NCBI GenBank assembly: GCA_936908745.1
Contig: CAKZFX010000009.1
Location: forward strand, 248,001-312,000
DNA from: an uncultured Chitinophagaceae bacterium
GTDB lineage: Bacteria > Bacteroidota > Bacteroidia > Chitinophagales > Chitinophagaceae
Length of the DNA: 64,000 nucleotides
Direction: 5' to 3'
The position numbers and the translations under genes are program-made. This document shows positions 35,648 to 44,761 of this stretch, in pieces. The stretch's first letter is position 1. Every line of letters begins with the position of its first letter. The notes beneath the pieces are model-generated. The model had not been told where the DNA came from, did no database searches, and saw nothing but the letters and a program-made list of their open reading frames with translations.

Positions 35648-36763
35648 TCACTTCTGTTTTTTGTTTTTATCACTTACCATGTCAAGCCGCAAAGAGAACA
35701 CATGGGTGAACAAAGGATTGGATTGGTTGGCAAGGTTGGTAAACGCATAGTCAATAGTTACATTCTGTATCTTAAAACCAGCACCGGCGCTTGGCTGATA
35801 GATCCAAACTCTTTTCTGGTTCGTTGTATCGCTATCAGCTAATGCCTTTTGAAAATTATTGATCCCTGCCCTTAAATAAAATACGTTATTAAAATTGGCT
35901 TCAAGACCCAGTTTAGGATCAACGCTTACAGGGTCGGAACTGATTACCGTGTTGCGCTGGCCATCAAATGTGACGTCAGCGTTTATCTCAGCCAATAAAG
36001 TTGTTTTGCTACCTATCCTGAAATCACGCCCGATACCCAGTACCAGTCTTGGCGCTGTGGATTCTGTTGACTTAACAGGAATATCATTGTTGGTCAGGTA
36101 CAACACTTCTTTTTCTCTTTCGGTGAACGAGAACGACCATGTGTTAAACGTGGTGGTAATATCACGACCGGCAATACCAAACCGCCATTGATTGCTGAAT
36201 ATCTGCAAACCTGCATCCAAACCAAAGCCCCATGCTTTGGCAAATTTGCCCACGCTGCGGTGGATCACTTTTGCATTGACACCAAATTGCACATTTTTCT
36301 TTTCGCTTTGTTTTACACGCTGCGCATAAGAAAGTAAGAACGCATAATCAGCAGAAGAAAATGCCTGGATATTGTTGTAGTTCAATGAACCATCCGGCTC
36401 CACCAGGAACAATGTATTCATGATATCATCCACGGCAAAACGAAGAGCAGTGATACCAAAAGTTCTTTTGTTATTGGAAGAAGGAAATGCGATACTGGCA
36501 AAATCATATTTACCGATACCTGCAAAATATTCGGCGTGCATCAGGTTGATTTGCGGCTGATCTTTGATTCCTACGAGGCCGGCAGGATTCCAGTAACCGG
36601 CTGTTCCGTCTTGTACGGAAGCCACCTGTGCGCTACCCATTGCAAGACCACGGGCACCTGCGCCGATATTCAAAAATTCATTCGAGTATTTCCGGAATTG
36701 TGCGTTGGCGGTGAGGGAAAAAAATACAGTAAATAGGATCAGGTAAAATTGGTTCGGTTTCAT
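35648..36763 (-). CDS. porV2: PorV/PorQ-family outer-membrane beta barrel (PorV2-like)
   Basis: 371 residues. Signal peptide (MKPNQFYLILFTVFFSLTANAQ), then FLNIGAGARGLAMGSAQVAS and GTAGYWNPAGL, hallmarks of the FadL-like PorV/PorQ family. It ends in alternating strands and a basic tail. PorV shuttles T9SS cargo to the attachment complex. Linkage to porU2 suggests a dedicated sortase-barrel pair. Whether the main PorV is elsewhere in the genome cannot be seen. Confidence 0.85.
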   Translation of the reverse strand: MKPNQFYLILFTVFFSLTANAQFRKYSNEFLNIGAGARGLAMGSAQVASVQDGTAGYWNPAGLVGIKDQPQINLMHAEYFAGIGKYDFASIAFPSSNNKRTFGITALRFAVDDIMNTLFLVEPDGSLNYNNIQAFSSADYAFLLSYAQRVKQSEKKNVQFGVNAKVIHRSVGKFAKAWGFGLDAGLQIFSNQWRFGIAGRDITTTFNTWSFSFTEREKEVLYLTNNDIPVKSTESTAPRLVLGIGRDFRIGSKTTLLAEINADVTFDGQRNTVISSDPVSVDPKLGLEANFNNVFYLRAGINNFQKALADSDTTNQKRVWIYQPSAGAGFKIQNVTIDYAFTNLANQSNPLFTHVFSLRLDMVSDKNKKQK

Positions 36764-36823
36764 TTATTGAATTTTCAAAATAAGCAATAGTATAGACTTG
36801 CTTTCATAAGTACGGGTTGCCTG

Positions 36824-36831
36824 CAAAATTA
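36824..36831 (-). promoter_or_regulatory. Candidate -7 box of porV2-porU2
   Basis: TAATTTTG on the minus strand, about 60 nt before the porV2 ATG. No clear -33 element. Confidence 0.35.
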
Positions 36832-36913
36832 GACTTTAAGCCCCGAAAAACATAATGGTGGACAGGGCAAAAGGCCATTAATTGAAAACGAATGTTTTAC
36901 AAAAATATTGCCC

Positions 36914-36943
36914 TTTGACCCCTAAATTTTTGTCTTATTTTTG
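36914..36943 (+). promoter_or_regulatory. Promoter of tyrS
   Basis: TTTG (36914-36917), 18 nt, TATTTTTG (36936-36943); predicted start near 36950, about 16 nt before the ATG. Confidence 0.65.
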
Positions 36944-36965
36944 CTGCAAATCATTGATTTAGGTT

Positions 36966-38243
36966 ATGAATTTGATCGAAGAACTGCGCTGGAGAGGAAT
37001 GATACAGGATATCATGCCCGGAACCGAAGAGCAACTGAAAAAAGAAATGACTACCGGCTATATCGGGTTTGACCCCACGGCCGACAGCCTTCATATAGGC
37101 AGCTTGGTACCAATCCTCTTACTCGTTCATTTTCAACGTGCTGGACACAAACCCATTGCGTTGGTCGGCGGTGCTACCGGCATGATCGGCGACCCCAGCG
37201 GCAAAAGCCAGGAGCGAAACCTGCTCGACGAGGCAACCCTTGCCCGCAACGTGGCAGGCGTAAAGGCGCAACTCGAAAAATTCCTTGATTTTGACCCGGC
37301 CAGGCCCAACGCAGCAGAAATGTCTAATAATTTTGACTGGTTTAAATCCATTTCGTTTATTGACTTCCTTCGGGATGCGGGCAAACACATCACTATCAAC
37401 TACATGATGGCTAAGGATAGTGTGAAAAAAAGGATTGAAAGCGAAGTGGGCCTTAGCTATACCGAATTTGCTTACCAGATGATGCAGGGTTACGATTTTT
37501 ACTGGTTGTATAACCATAAAAACTGCAAGCTGCAAATGGGTGGCAGCGATCAATGGGGCAATATGACCACCGGAACAGAACTGATCCGTCGCAAAGGCGG
37601 CGGTGATGCATTTGTGTTTACCAACCCGCTGATCACCAAAGCCGATGGCGGCAAATTTGGTAAAACAGAAGGCGGCAACATATGGCTCGATGCCACTAAA
37701 ACAACGCCTTATCAATTTTACCAGTTCTGGCTCAACAGCAGCGACAGTGATGCTGAAAAATGGATCAAAATATTTACGTTCCTGCCACAAGAGGAAGTAA
37801 ACGCATTGATCGGCGCACATAAACAAGATGCCGGCAAACGCATTTTGCAGAAAAAGCTGGCGGAAGAAGTAACAGCCTTTGTGCATGGACAGGAAGCGTT
37901 GACAGAAGCGATTACTACCACTGAAAAATTATTCGCCAACCAAAGTGCATCCGCCGAAAGCCTGAGCGTGGAAGATCTTGAAAGCATGGAAGGCATCGTA
38001 AAAGTTGATTTTGCAAAAGATAAAATCGCTGCAGGAATTGACATCGTTTCTTTTTTAGCAGAAGCCGGCATTGCACCCAGCAAAGGTGAAGCAAGAAAAC
38101 TGGTACAGGGCGGCGGTATCAGTATCAACCGGAGAAAAGCAGAAGGTATTGACCAGAAAATTGATAGCACCTTCCTGCTCCACGATAAATACATTTTAGC
38201 ACAGAAAGGAAAGAAAAATTACTTTCTTGTTGCTGTGGCCTGA
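36966..38243 (+). CDS. tyrS: Tyrosyl-tRNA synthetase
   Basis: 425 residues. Class I signature HIGS at 43-46 (SLHIGSLVP), the tyrosine pocket GGSDQWGNMTTG, and the KMSKS-equivalent KFGKT near 229. The C-terminal S4-like RNA-binding domain (GEARKLVQGGGISINRRK) closes the protein. It charges tRNA-Tyr; the tRNA-Tyr gene is also in this window at 19.3 kb. An alpha/beta hydrolase starts 7 nt downstream. Confidence 0.98.
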   Translation: MNLIEELRWRGMIQDIMPGTEEQLKKEMTTGYIGFDPTADSLHIGSLVPILLLVHFQRAGHKPIALVGGATGMIGDPSGKSQERNLLDEATLARNVAGVKAQLEKFLDFDPARPNAAEMSNNFDWFKSISFIDFLRDAGKHITINYMMAKDSVKKRIESEVGLSYTEFAYQMMQGYDFYWLYNHKNCKLQMGGSDQWGNMTTGTELIRRKGGGDAFVFTNPLITKADGGKFGKTEGGNIWLDATKTTPYQFYQFWLNSSDSDAEKWIKIFTFLPQEEVNALIGAHKQDAGKRILQKKLAEEVTAFVHGQEALTEAITTTEKLFANQSASAESLSVEDLESMEGIVKVDFAKDKIAAGIDIVSFLAEAGIAPSKGEARKLVQGGGISINRRKAEGIDQKIDSTFLLHDKYILAQKGKKNYFLVAVA

Positions 38244-38250
38244 ATAAACA

Positions 38251-38910
38251 TTGGAAAAAGTTTACTTCATAAGCGGGTTAGGTGCAGATAAAAGAGTGTT
38301 CTCTTTGCTGGATCTTTCCTGTTGTGAGCCTGTTTTTATCGACTGGATAGAGCCGTTAAAAAACGAATCACTGCAAAGCTATGCACTACGGTTGCGGCAG
38401 CTGATCCCCGAAATTTCCCCTGTTATCGTTGGTATTTCATTTGGCGGAATGCTGGTTATGGAAATGGCAAAAGCTGATAAAAATATCAAAGGAATTATTA
38501 TCGCCAGCAGCAAAACACACCACGAAATCCCGGCTGTATTACGCATCGGCAATTATTTCCCGCTATACAAATGGACGCCTTCATCCGTTTCAAAATATAT
38601 TATCAGGCACAATACATGGCTGCTTTGTGATAAAGATCCCGCACACAAAAAACTGATCAGGGAAATCATCGCTACGTCGGATATGAAATTTGTACGCTGG
38701 GCGATCGGGGCTATCCTTCATTGGAAAAATACAATTGTGCCTTCCAACATCATCCATATCCATGGCACTGCTGATAAATTGCTGCCCTACAAGCTGGTAA
38801 AAGCGGATTACAGCATCAAAGACGGTACTCATGTGCTGACGCTTGACAAGCACCACGAGCTCTCCCATATTTTGAAAATGTTAATTTTTCAATACGGCAG
38901 GCAGAAATAA
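38251..38910 (+). CDS. Small alpha/beta hydrolase, TTG start
   Basis: 219 residues. An in-frame TAA lies 6 nt before the TTG and the next Met is at residue 67, past the essential first strand, so TTG is the only sensible start. Nucleophile elbow GISFGGM (Ser63), acid in HGTADKLLP (about 173), His in THVLTLDKHHELSH (about 195). The minimal fold without a clear lid suggests an esterase/lipase-like role; substrate unknown. Probably expressed with tyrS (7-nt gap). Confidence 0.8.
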   Translation: MEKVYFISGLGADKRVFSLLDLSCCEPVFIDWIEPLKNESLQSYALRLRQLIPEISPVIVGISFGGMLVMEMAKADKNIKGIIIASSKTHHEIPAVLRIGNYFPLYKWTPSSVSKYIIRHNTWLLCDKDPAHKKLIREIIATSDMKFVRWAIGAILHWKNTIVPSNIIHIHGTADKLLPYKLVKADYSIKDGTHVLTLDKHHELSHILKMLIFQYGRQK

Positions 38911-38933
38911 TGATTTTGAAATAATTTCAGGGG

Positions 38934-39542
38934 ATGAAAATGCCTCTCTTTGTCGCCCTCTTGTTAAGTGCCTCTTCTCTTTTTGCGCAAAAATATGCTG
39001 ACACTATCCAATTGAATTTCCTGTATGGTTCTGTTCCTGCAAAAGGTCATTATAATTCCGAACCTAAATTATTTGGCGGCCTGAAAGGCGGGCATGTGAA
39101 TATTGAAGTCAACGGCCGTGTACTGGACTTTAAACCCGGCAATCCCTGCGCCATTGTTCCTAACAACAGCAAACCGGGTGGCGGCTTTCATTTAAACAAC
39201 GGCGTATCCTGGGATACGGCCAGCAGCAAATGGATGACGATCCAGATTCCTGTTACACAGGAACAATTGGATGGTCTCGACAGTCTTTTCACGGACTATG
39301 CCCATCAAACACCTTATGATTATGCTGTGTTTGGTATGCGTTGCGCTGCCGCCAGCTATGATGTGCTGAGTGAGGTAGGTATACTTAAAAAACTCTCTTA
39401 CAAAAATAATATCCTTATCAACTTTTATCCCAAGCTATTGCGTAAGCGGATGCTGAAATGGGCAAAAGAAAATAACTACAGCGTTACTTTCCACGAAGGC
39501 AGGGCGTCCCGCAAATGGGAAAGTGATGAGGGTTTCTTTTAA
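38934..39542 (+). CDS. Secreted protein, possibly permuted papain-like cysteine hydrolase
   Basis: 202 residues with signal peptide MKMPLFVALLLSASSLFAQ. A conserved-looking GLKGGHVNIEVNGRVLDFKP (His54) precedes QTPYDYAVFGMRCAAASYDV (Cys137). The order His before Cys is that of circularly permuted NlpC/P60-like (papain-fold) proteins, so an amidase or lipid/peptide hydrolase in the envelope is possible. Assignment is by motif reading only. The downstream SGNH gene overlaps it tail-to-tail by 4 nt. Confidence 0.55.
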   Translation: MKMPLFVALLLSASSLFAQKYADTIQLNFLYGSVPAKGHYNSEPKLFGGLKGGHVNIEVNGRVLDFKPGNPCAIVPNNSKPGGGFHLNNGVSWDTASSKWMTIQIPVTQEQLDGLDSLFTDYAHQTPYDYAVFGMRCAAASYDVLSEVGILKKLSYKNNILINFYPKLLRKRMLKWAKENNYSVTFHEGRASRKWESDEGFF

Positions 39543-40216
39543 AGTTTACTGACTGCTTTCCACATCAGCTCAGCCACCAGTTGATTACCTTTTGTATTCA
39601 GGTGAACACGATCGTAAGTCAATATATTTTTCTCTTCGTTGTTAGGATTATTTGCCTTGTTATACTCTAAAAACTCTTTGCGAAGGTCCACCAAAGGCAG
39701 GTTATTTTTCTTTGCGATGTCGCGGATGATATTGCAATAGCGGTTCAGGTCGCCATCCAGCGGGTTGCTCATATCTGTCTTCTCTCCCACTACTGCAGGT
39801 GTGCACAATATCGCTTTGATATTTTTTTCTTTCAGCTTTTTAAGAATGGCTAAATAGAACTTCTCAAATTTATCAGCATCTGTGCCTGTGCCTAATAAGG
39901 TTTTATGCCATACATCATTCACGCCCACATAGATCACCACCACATCAGGTTTTTTTGCCAGCACATCTTCTTCCAGGCGTAAATAAAGATCATATACTTT
40001 ATTGCCACTGATACCTGAACCAACAAATTCAAATTCATCGGATTTGTTGGCCGCTTTACAAAGACTGTCAGCCACCAGCACATAACCTTTGTAAGGTTTA
40101 TCCTTTACACCTAGTTCTGTGATGGAATCACCAAAAAACACCACTTTGGTTTTCTTTTGAGAAACAAAGGCACAACTGATAGCGAGGATAAATACGATTG
40201 GCAGTATACGTTTCAT
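39539..40216 (-). CDS. SGNH/GDSL-type hydrolase, exported
   Basis: 225 residues from ATG 40216 (MKRILPIVFILAISCAFVSQ); an in-frame ATG 9 nt upstream is also possible. Signal peptide or lipoprotein-like leader (Cys15). Block I FFGDSITELG, block II GISGNK, block III VGVNDVWH and block V DRVHLN provide the Ser, Gly, Asn and Asp/His of the SGNH family. Members deacylate sugars, lysophospholipids or thioesters; a role on envelope glycans is plausible but unproven. Downstream of the S9 peptidase but separated by a terminator. Confidence 0.87.
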   Translation of the reverse strand: MKRILPIVFILAISCAFVSQKKTKVVFFGDSITELGVKDKPYKGYVLVADSLCKAANKSDEFEFVGSGISGNKVYDLYLRLEEDVLAKKPDVVVIYVGVNDVWHKTLLGTGTDADKFEKFYLAILKKLKEKNIKAILCTPAVVGEKTDMSNPLDGDLNRYCNIIRDIAKKNNLPLVDLRKEFLEYNKANNPNNEEKNILTYDRVHLNTKGNQLVAELMWKAVSKL

Positions 40217-40243
40217 AATCATCATTATTATTCAGCAATTTAA

Positions 40244-40275
40244 ATAAAAAAGCACCCTGTTAATCAGGATGCTTT
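40244..40275 (-). terminator. Terminator of the S9 peptidase gene
   Basis: AAAGCA-C-CCTG (40249-40259) pairs with CAGG-A-TGCTTT (40265-40275), 10 pairs and one mismatch, 5-nt loop. A T-run follows on the minus strand. Confidence 0.7.
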
Positions 40276-40296
40276 AAAAAAGAAACCGGTTGCCTG

Positions 40297-42234
40297 TTAT
40301 TGCTTTTTAACAGGTTCTGTTTTAGCCGGTGCGAGATGTTTTCCAAAAAAAGCATCCATTTTCTTATAGAAGTCAATCTTATTATTCTCATTGGCAAAAC
40401 CGTGGCCCTCATCATTCTTTACCATGTATTCCACTTCCACGCCTCTTTTTTGCAAAGCCGCCACCATCTGGTCGCTTTCTGCTTTGTTAACCCGCGGGTC
40501 GTTCGCTCCCTGTGCAATAAACAACGGCGCTTTTATTTTGTCTGCATGATACACCGGCGACACTTCACGCAGCATAACGCTGTCTTTCACCGGATCACCG
40601 GCAAGTTCCGTAAACATGACACGATAAGGCTCCCAATAAGGAGGAATGGTGTTCATAAACGTAAACATATTGGAAACGCCTACATAGTCAACAGCACAGC
40701 AATACAGATCCGGCGTAAAAGCGACACCGGCCAGCGTTGCATAACCGCCATAGCTGCCGCCGTAAATCGCCACTCTTTTTTTATCGGCAATGCCTTCGCT
40801 TACGAGATAGTCAACACCATCGGTTATATCGTCCTGCATTTTTCTTCCCCATTGCTTGGCACTCTTTAACCAAAAGTCTTTTCCATAGCCGGTGGAGCCG
40901 CGAAAGTTCATTTGTAAAACGGCATAGCCACGATTAGCTAAAAATTGTACTTCATTGTTAAAACCCCATACATCTCTTGCCCAGGGGCCACCATGCGGGT
41001 TGACAACTACAGGGAGATTTTTTGCTTCCACGCCTTTGGGCAACGTCAGGTAACCGTGTATGGTCAATCCATCCCTGGATTTGTATTGAACCGGTTTCAT
41101 CGAAGCCATCTGGTCTTCCTTTATCCATGGACGATGCTCTGCCATGAATTTCACATCACCCGTTTGTTTATTGTAGAAATAATATTTGCCGGGCATTTTA
41201 TCATTCCATGCCCTTACTATATAGCGGTCTTCGTTGTCATTGCCGCCATAAATATCCACTTCATAGCCCTCAAATTTATCTTTCAGCTTTTTGCTATCGG
41301 CCTCCGCCTCTTTATCCAAATAATGGGATTCATATTTCCATGATGTGTAATCCGCTTTTTCCAGCACTTTGCGTTTAGCCGAAAAAGTCAGCCAATCCAC
41401 ATCATTATCTGCATTGCTGTAAATTTCTTTAATCTCCTTTTTGTTTACTAAATCATACTCAATCGCCGCCGCTTTGTCACGGCCCATATTACTGATCACA
41501 TAGATATTCTTATTGTCAAACGTAAAGAATACCGGCATAAAGGTTTCTTTATAGCTGGTGGTGATCAATGAATCAAATGGCGACGACTCATCTGCACGAT
41601 GATAATAATGAATGTTCACACCATCTGTTTTAGAAGCGATCCTGATCACACCATTATGATCGGTGTACCATGTATCAAAATTTTTATCGTTTTTATACAA
41701 CTCTTTTGTTTCACCTGTTTCTATATTGATACTGTAAGGATCAAAGAAACGGGCATCCCGTTTGTTCATTTGAATGATCACTTCTTTGTCCTTGCCCGGC
41801 ACATACCGGAGATCGTTGAGGATATACGTTCTTACTTTAGCAAATGGTGTCAGCGCTTTTTGCTCTTTTCCGTCCATCGACACAGAGAACAGTTGAAAGT
41901 TTTCATCGCCACCAATATCCTGCAAATACAGGATGCGGTTACCCTTCCATTGGTAGTCGTAAATATTACGCACAGAATCATGCGTTACAGGCACACCCAA
42001 TGTATCATCCACTTTTCTTACAAATACATTGGTATGTCCTAAGTGAGACGACAGGTAAGACACGTATTCACCATCGGGCGAAATGCGCCAGCCGAATGTA
42101 TTCGGGTTGCGGAAAAATTCTTCCACGGCAATCTGCGGTGGCTTTTCGTTGTTTTCTTTTTTGGGTTGATCTTTACAGGCGGTAAAAAGTAAAAGGATGG
42201 CAAGGATGCCAGGCAATCGTTGAAGCATTTTCAT
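40297..42234 (-). CDS. S9 family prolyl oligopeptidase-like lipoprotein
   Basis: 645 residues. Lipoprotein-type leader with Cys20 (LLLFTAC). An N-terminal beta-propeller (about 40-380) precedes the alpha/beta-hydrolase domain with GGSYGGYAT (Ser about 494), GANDPRVNKAES (Asp about 577) and NDEGHGFANE (His about 610). This is the acylaminoacyl-/dipeptidyl-peptidase branch of S9; it cleaves short peptides at the periplasm or cell surface. Terminator at 40244-40275 follows. Confidence 0.92.
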   Translation of the reverse strand: MKMLQRLPGILAILLLFTACKDQPKKENNEKPPQIAVEEFFRNPNTFGWRISPDGEYVSYLSSHLGHTNVFVRKVDDTLGVPVTHDSVRNIYDYQWKGNRILYLQDIGGDENFQLFSVSMDGKEQKALTPFAKVRTYILNDLRYVPGKDKEVIIQMNKRDARFFDPYSINIETGETKELYKNDKNFDTWYTDHNGVIRIASKTDGVNIHYYHRADESSPFDSLITTSYKETFMPVFFTFDNKNIYVISNMGRDKAAAIEYDLVNKKEIKEIYSNADNDVDWLTFSAKRKVLEKADYTSWKYESHYLDKEAEADSKKLKDKFEGYEVDIYGGNDNEDRYIVRAWNDKMPGKYYFYNKQTGDVKFMAEHRPWIKEDQMASMKPVQYKSRDGLTIHGYLTLPKGVEAKNLPVVVNPHGGPWARDVWGFNNEVQFLANRGYAVLQMNFRGSTGYGKDFWLKSAKQWGRKMQDDITDGVDYLVSEGIADKKRVAIYGGSYGGYATLAGVAFTPDLYCCAVDYVGVSNMFTFMNTIPPYWEPYRVMFTELAGDPVKDSVMLREVSPVYHADKIKAPLFIAQGANDPRVNKAESDQMVAALQKRGVEVEYMVKNDEGHGFANENNKIDFYKKMDAFFGKHLAPAKTEPVKKQ

Positions 42235-42319
42235 CGTAGTTAAGTTTAGGTTTAATGCAAAACGGGACGGAGAGAGATTGCAAAGGCCGGAAAACTCAAT
42301 TAAGATAGCGCTTTTTTTT

Positions 42320-42396
42320 TACCGCAGAGAGCAAGAGAAAGGGAGTTTCGCAGAGCTTTACTTAATCTGTGAAAATCTGCGGAATCTGCGGGAGAT
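42320..42396. repeat. Degenerate direct micro-repeats before cyanophycinase 3' end
   Basis: The spacer contains ACCGCAGAGAGCAAGAG and TTTCGCAGAGC, then AATCTGTGA, AAATCTGCGG, AATCTGCGGG, a 9-nt-spaced series. A similar GCGCAGAGCAAACGCAGAG stretch lies at 46118-46136. These look like members of a dispersed short-repeat family; no coding potential. Confidence 0.45.
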
Positions 42397-42398
42397 TT

Positions 42399-43292
42399 CT
42401 ATTCCACGCTCACCTGCTTTTTGATAACAGCGCCTTCAGATGCTTCGGGTAAAAATTTGCGTTCCCTGATCAGGTAGCCATTTCCTTTTTCGCAGAAATG
42501 CACTTTCAGGTTTTCAAGGCTAATCGGGTTGCCTTCGGGAATATCTGCGATATTGGAATGAATGATATCATGACCATCCACAATGATAACCAACCCGCTG
42601 CCGATAGCTTCCATTTTATTGCCTTCGGTGATCAGCATGCCGGTATCTTCACCAAGACCAATGCCGATACAGGATGGATTGGTAGCCACCGCCTGCGCCA
42701 GCCGGCCAAAACGGCCTCTTTTTTCAAAATGCGAATCAATAATAACCGTATTGAGAAAACCCAGGCCCGTTGTGATCTTTACTTCGCCTTTCAGGTGTGC
42801 ACGGGTGGCATTGCCTTCATAGATCATAGTATTGCTCATGGCCATAGCGCCGGCACTGGTACCTGCTATCACAAAACTTTCTTCCTGGTATCTTTTTTTG
42901 AGTATGCTTAAAAATTCGGTGCCGCCATCTGTCGCACTTAAGCGCAATTGATTGCCACCGCTGAACATAACGGCATCACATTGACGGATGCGGTCGATAA
43001 ACTCAGGATTCATGGCATCCTGTCTTGTGCGGATATGCAGCAGGCCTATATTGGTACAACCAATTTTTCCAAAAGCGTCGAGGTAATTTTCGCCCACTTC
43101 ATAAGGGATCATGGACGCTGTGGTAATAACTTCAATTCTTGCGGAAGGGCCACCGGCTTCTTCCACCACACGACGAAGAATTCCCAATTCAAAAAAGTTG
43201 AGGTTGTTGCGGTGAAATTCTCCGGTCTCTAAATTTGTTCCTTTGTCTTCTGCTCCTCCGATGGCGATCAGTTTTCCTTTAGGATGGCTCAT
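42399..43292 (-). CDS. cphB: Cyanophycinase
   Basis: 297 residues. Peptidase S51 fold with GKLIAIGGAEDKG, FSGGNQLRL and the nucleophile motif IAGTSAGAMAMS (Ser146). It hydrolyses cyanophycin (poly-aspartate with arginine side chains) to beta-Asp-Arg dipeptides in the cytoplasm; no signal peptide is present. Its partner synthetase cphA lies 3 kb away on the other strand. An isoaspartyl dipeptidase to finish degradation is not present in the window. Confidence 0.93.
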   Translation of the reverse strand: MSHPKGKLIAIGGAEDKGTNLETGEFHRNNLNFFELGILRRVVEEAGGPSARIEVITTASMIPYEVGENYLDAFGKIGCTNIGLLHIRTRQDAMNPEFIDRIRQCDAVMFSGGNQLRLSATDGGTEFLSILKKRYQEESFVIAGTSAGAMAMSNTMIYEGNATRAHLKGEVKITTGLGFLNTVIIDSHFEKRGRFGRLAQAVATNPSCIGIGLGEDTGMLITEGNKMEAIGSGLVIIVDGHDIIHSNIADIPEGNPISLENLKVHFCEKGNGYLIRERKFLPEASEGAVIKKQVSVE

Positions 43293-43313
43293 TCATTCGG
43301 GTTTGATCCGTGA

Positions 43314-43321
43314 CAAAAGTA
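43314..43321 (-). promoter_or_regulatory. Candidate -7 box of cphB
   Basis: TACTTTTG on the minus strand, about 22 nt before the ATG. No good -33 element. Confidence 0.4.
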
Positions 43322-43385
43322 ATAGAAAAATAATTTTGGAAGTGGTAACAAAGCGTTACAATGTGAATAAGTGGAAAAACGGTTA

Positions 43386-44702
43386 TTATTGTCTTATTTT
43401 TCCTTCTTTCATATAAAAAACCACTACACCGGCAACAGCCACTAACCCTCCATAAATCGCCAGTTCATTGTGGTATAATAAATAAATCCAGATAACCAGC
43501 GAAAGCAACACCGGCAGCGGGTAGAGCCACATTTTAAAAGGCAGGTTTGCGGTACCAAATTTCTTGCGAAGCAACACCACACCCACCGATTGTGCCATAA
43601 ACTGCACCACGATACGCATGGCAAGAATGGCTGTGATCACTTCTGATAATTTGAATAAAAGACTGAATACAAATCCGGTGATACACAAAGCCAGTAAGGA
43701 AACGTAAGGGAAATTTTTAGTAGGATGCAGTTTGGAAAATATTTTAAAGAAATTGCCATCCACTGCCGCTGCATACGGCACTCTTGAATAACCCAGCACC
43801 AGCGCAAATAAAGAAGACATGGCTACGCATAAAATAAGAATGGTGACAACCACTGCTGCACTGTGTCCATAAAGCTTTTCCATAAAACTGCTCACCAGGT
43901 ATTTATCCATCTTCCCTGCTTCCTGCCAGGGGATCACACTCATTACGCTGGTGTTCATCAACAGGTACAACACAGCGATGATGATAATAGAAATAAACAT
44001 GCTCCTGGGAATATTAACACCGGGATTTTTGATCTCACCGCCAAGATGGCAAACATTGTAATAGCCTAAATAACTATACACGGTTTTCATAGATCCCTGC
44101 GCCACCATGGCCCAGAAAGTAAACTGGAAAAAAGATTCGCCTTCGGCCGGCCATAGTTTAATGCTATGCTGTGCATTGCTTAAACCACTTATAATGATCC
44201 AGCCGATCGTAATGAGTACGATGACACCAAATACCACCGATATTTTACCAATGGTTTCAACTTTTCTATACAACAGCAATAAAACAAAAATGACGAGTGC
44301 GCCCGACACCATTTTCTGCTGCCATAATTCCATCGGGACGATATACGTAAGGTATTGAGCAAAACCGATGGCTGCGGAGGCCACCACCAGCGGCGCTTGT
44401 ATGCTTGTTTGCCAGATAAAAAGAAAACTCATCAGTTTGCCGCCTTTTTCGCCGTAGGCAATGCGATGAAAATTGTAGGTGCCGCCGGCCTGCGGGTATT
44501 TAGCGCCGAGTTCACTCCAGATCATTCCATCCACCAGCGAAGTGACCGCACCGAATACCCAGGCCCATATAAATAAGCCATTATTGAAGTAACCCACCAC
44601 CAGCGGCATTACAACAAAAGGGCCAATGCCCACCATATCTATCATGTTGATAGCGGTAGCTTGCAGCAGGGTTATTTTACGGTTAGTTTGGAGTGTTGAC
44701 AA
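43386..44702 (-). CDS. APC-superfamily amino-acid permease
   Basis: 438 residues, about 12 transmembrane helices. The first helix NMIDMVGIGPFVVMPLVVGY carries the small-residue unwound motif of APC transporters; the E/Q-G-like Gly and the SELGAKYPQAGGTYNFH segment also fit. It imports or exchanges amino acids across the inner membrane. Placed between a PLP enzyme gene and cyanophycinase (59- and 93-nt gaps), it may move amino acids or dipeptides linked to cyanophycin turnover; the substrate is inferred only. Confidence 0.88.
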   Translation of the reverse strand: MSTLQTNRKITLLQATAINMIDMVGIGPFVVMPLVVGYFNNGLFIWAWVFGAVTSLVDGMIWSELGAKYPQAGGTYNFHRIAYGEKGGKLMSFLFIWQTSIQAPLVVASAAIGFAQYLTYIVPMELWQQKMVSGALVIFVLLLLYRKVETIGKISVVFGVIVLITIGWIIISGLSNAQHSIKLWPAEGESFFQFTFWAMVAQGSMKTVYSYLGYYNVCHLGGEIKNPGVNIPRSMFISIIIIAVLYLLMNTSVMSVIPWQEAGKMDKYLVSSFMEKLYGHSAAVVVTILILCVAMSSLFALVLGYSRVPYAAAVDGNFFKIFSKLHPTKNFPYVSLLALCITGFVFSLLFKLSEVITAILAMRIVVQFMAQSVGVVLLRKKFGTANLPFKMWLYPLPVLLSLVIWIYLLYHNELAIYGGLVAVAGVVVFYMKEGKIRQ

Positions 44703-44761
44703 GGTTCTGTATATAGTGTTTAGCCAGGGTATTTATAACTCTCAACTAAAAAAATTGTTCG

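Noticed and set aside
37119..37886. 255-codon minus-strand open frame opposite tyrS
   Set aside because: Shadow of tyrS; no protein-like pattern and tyrS is unambiguous.
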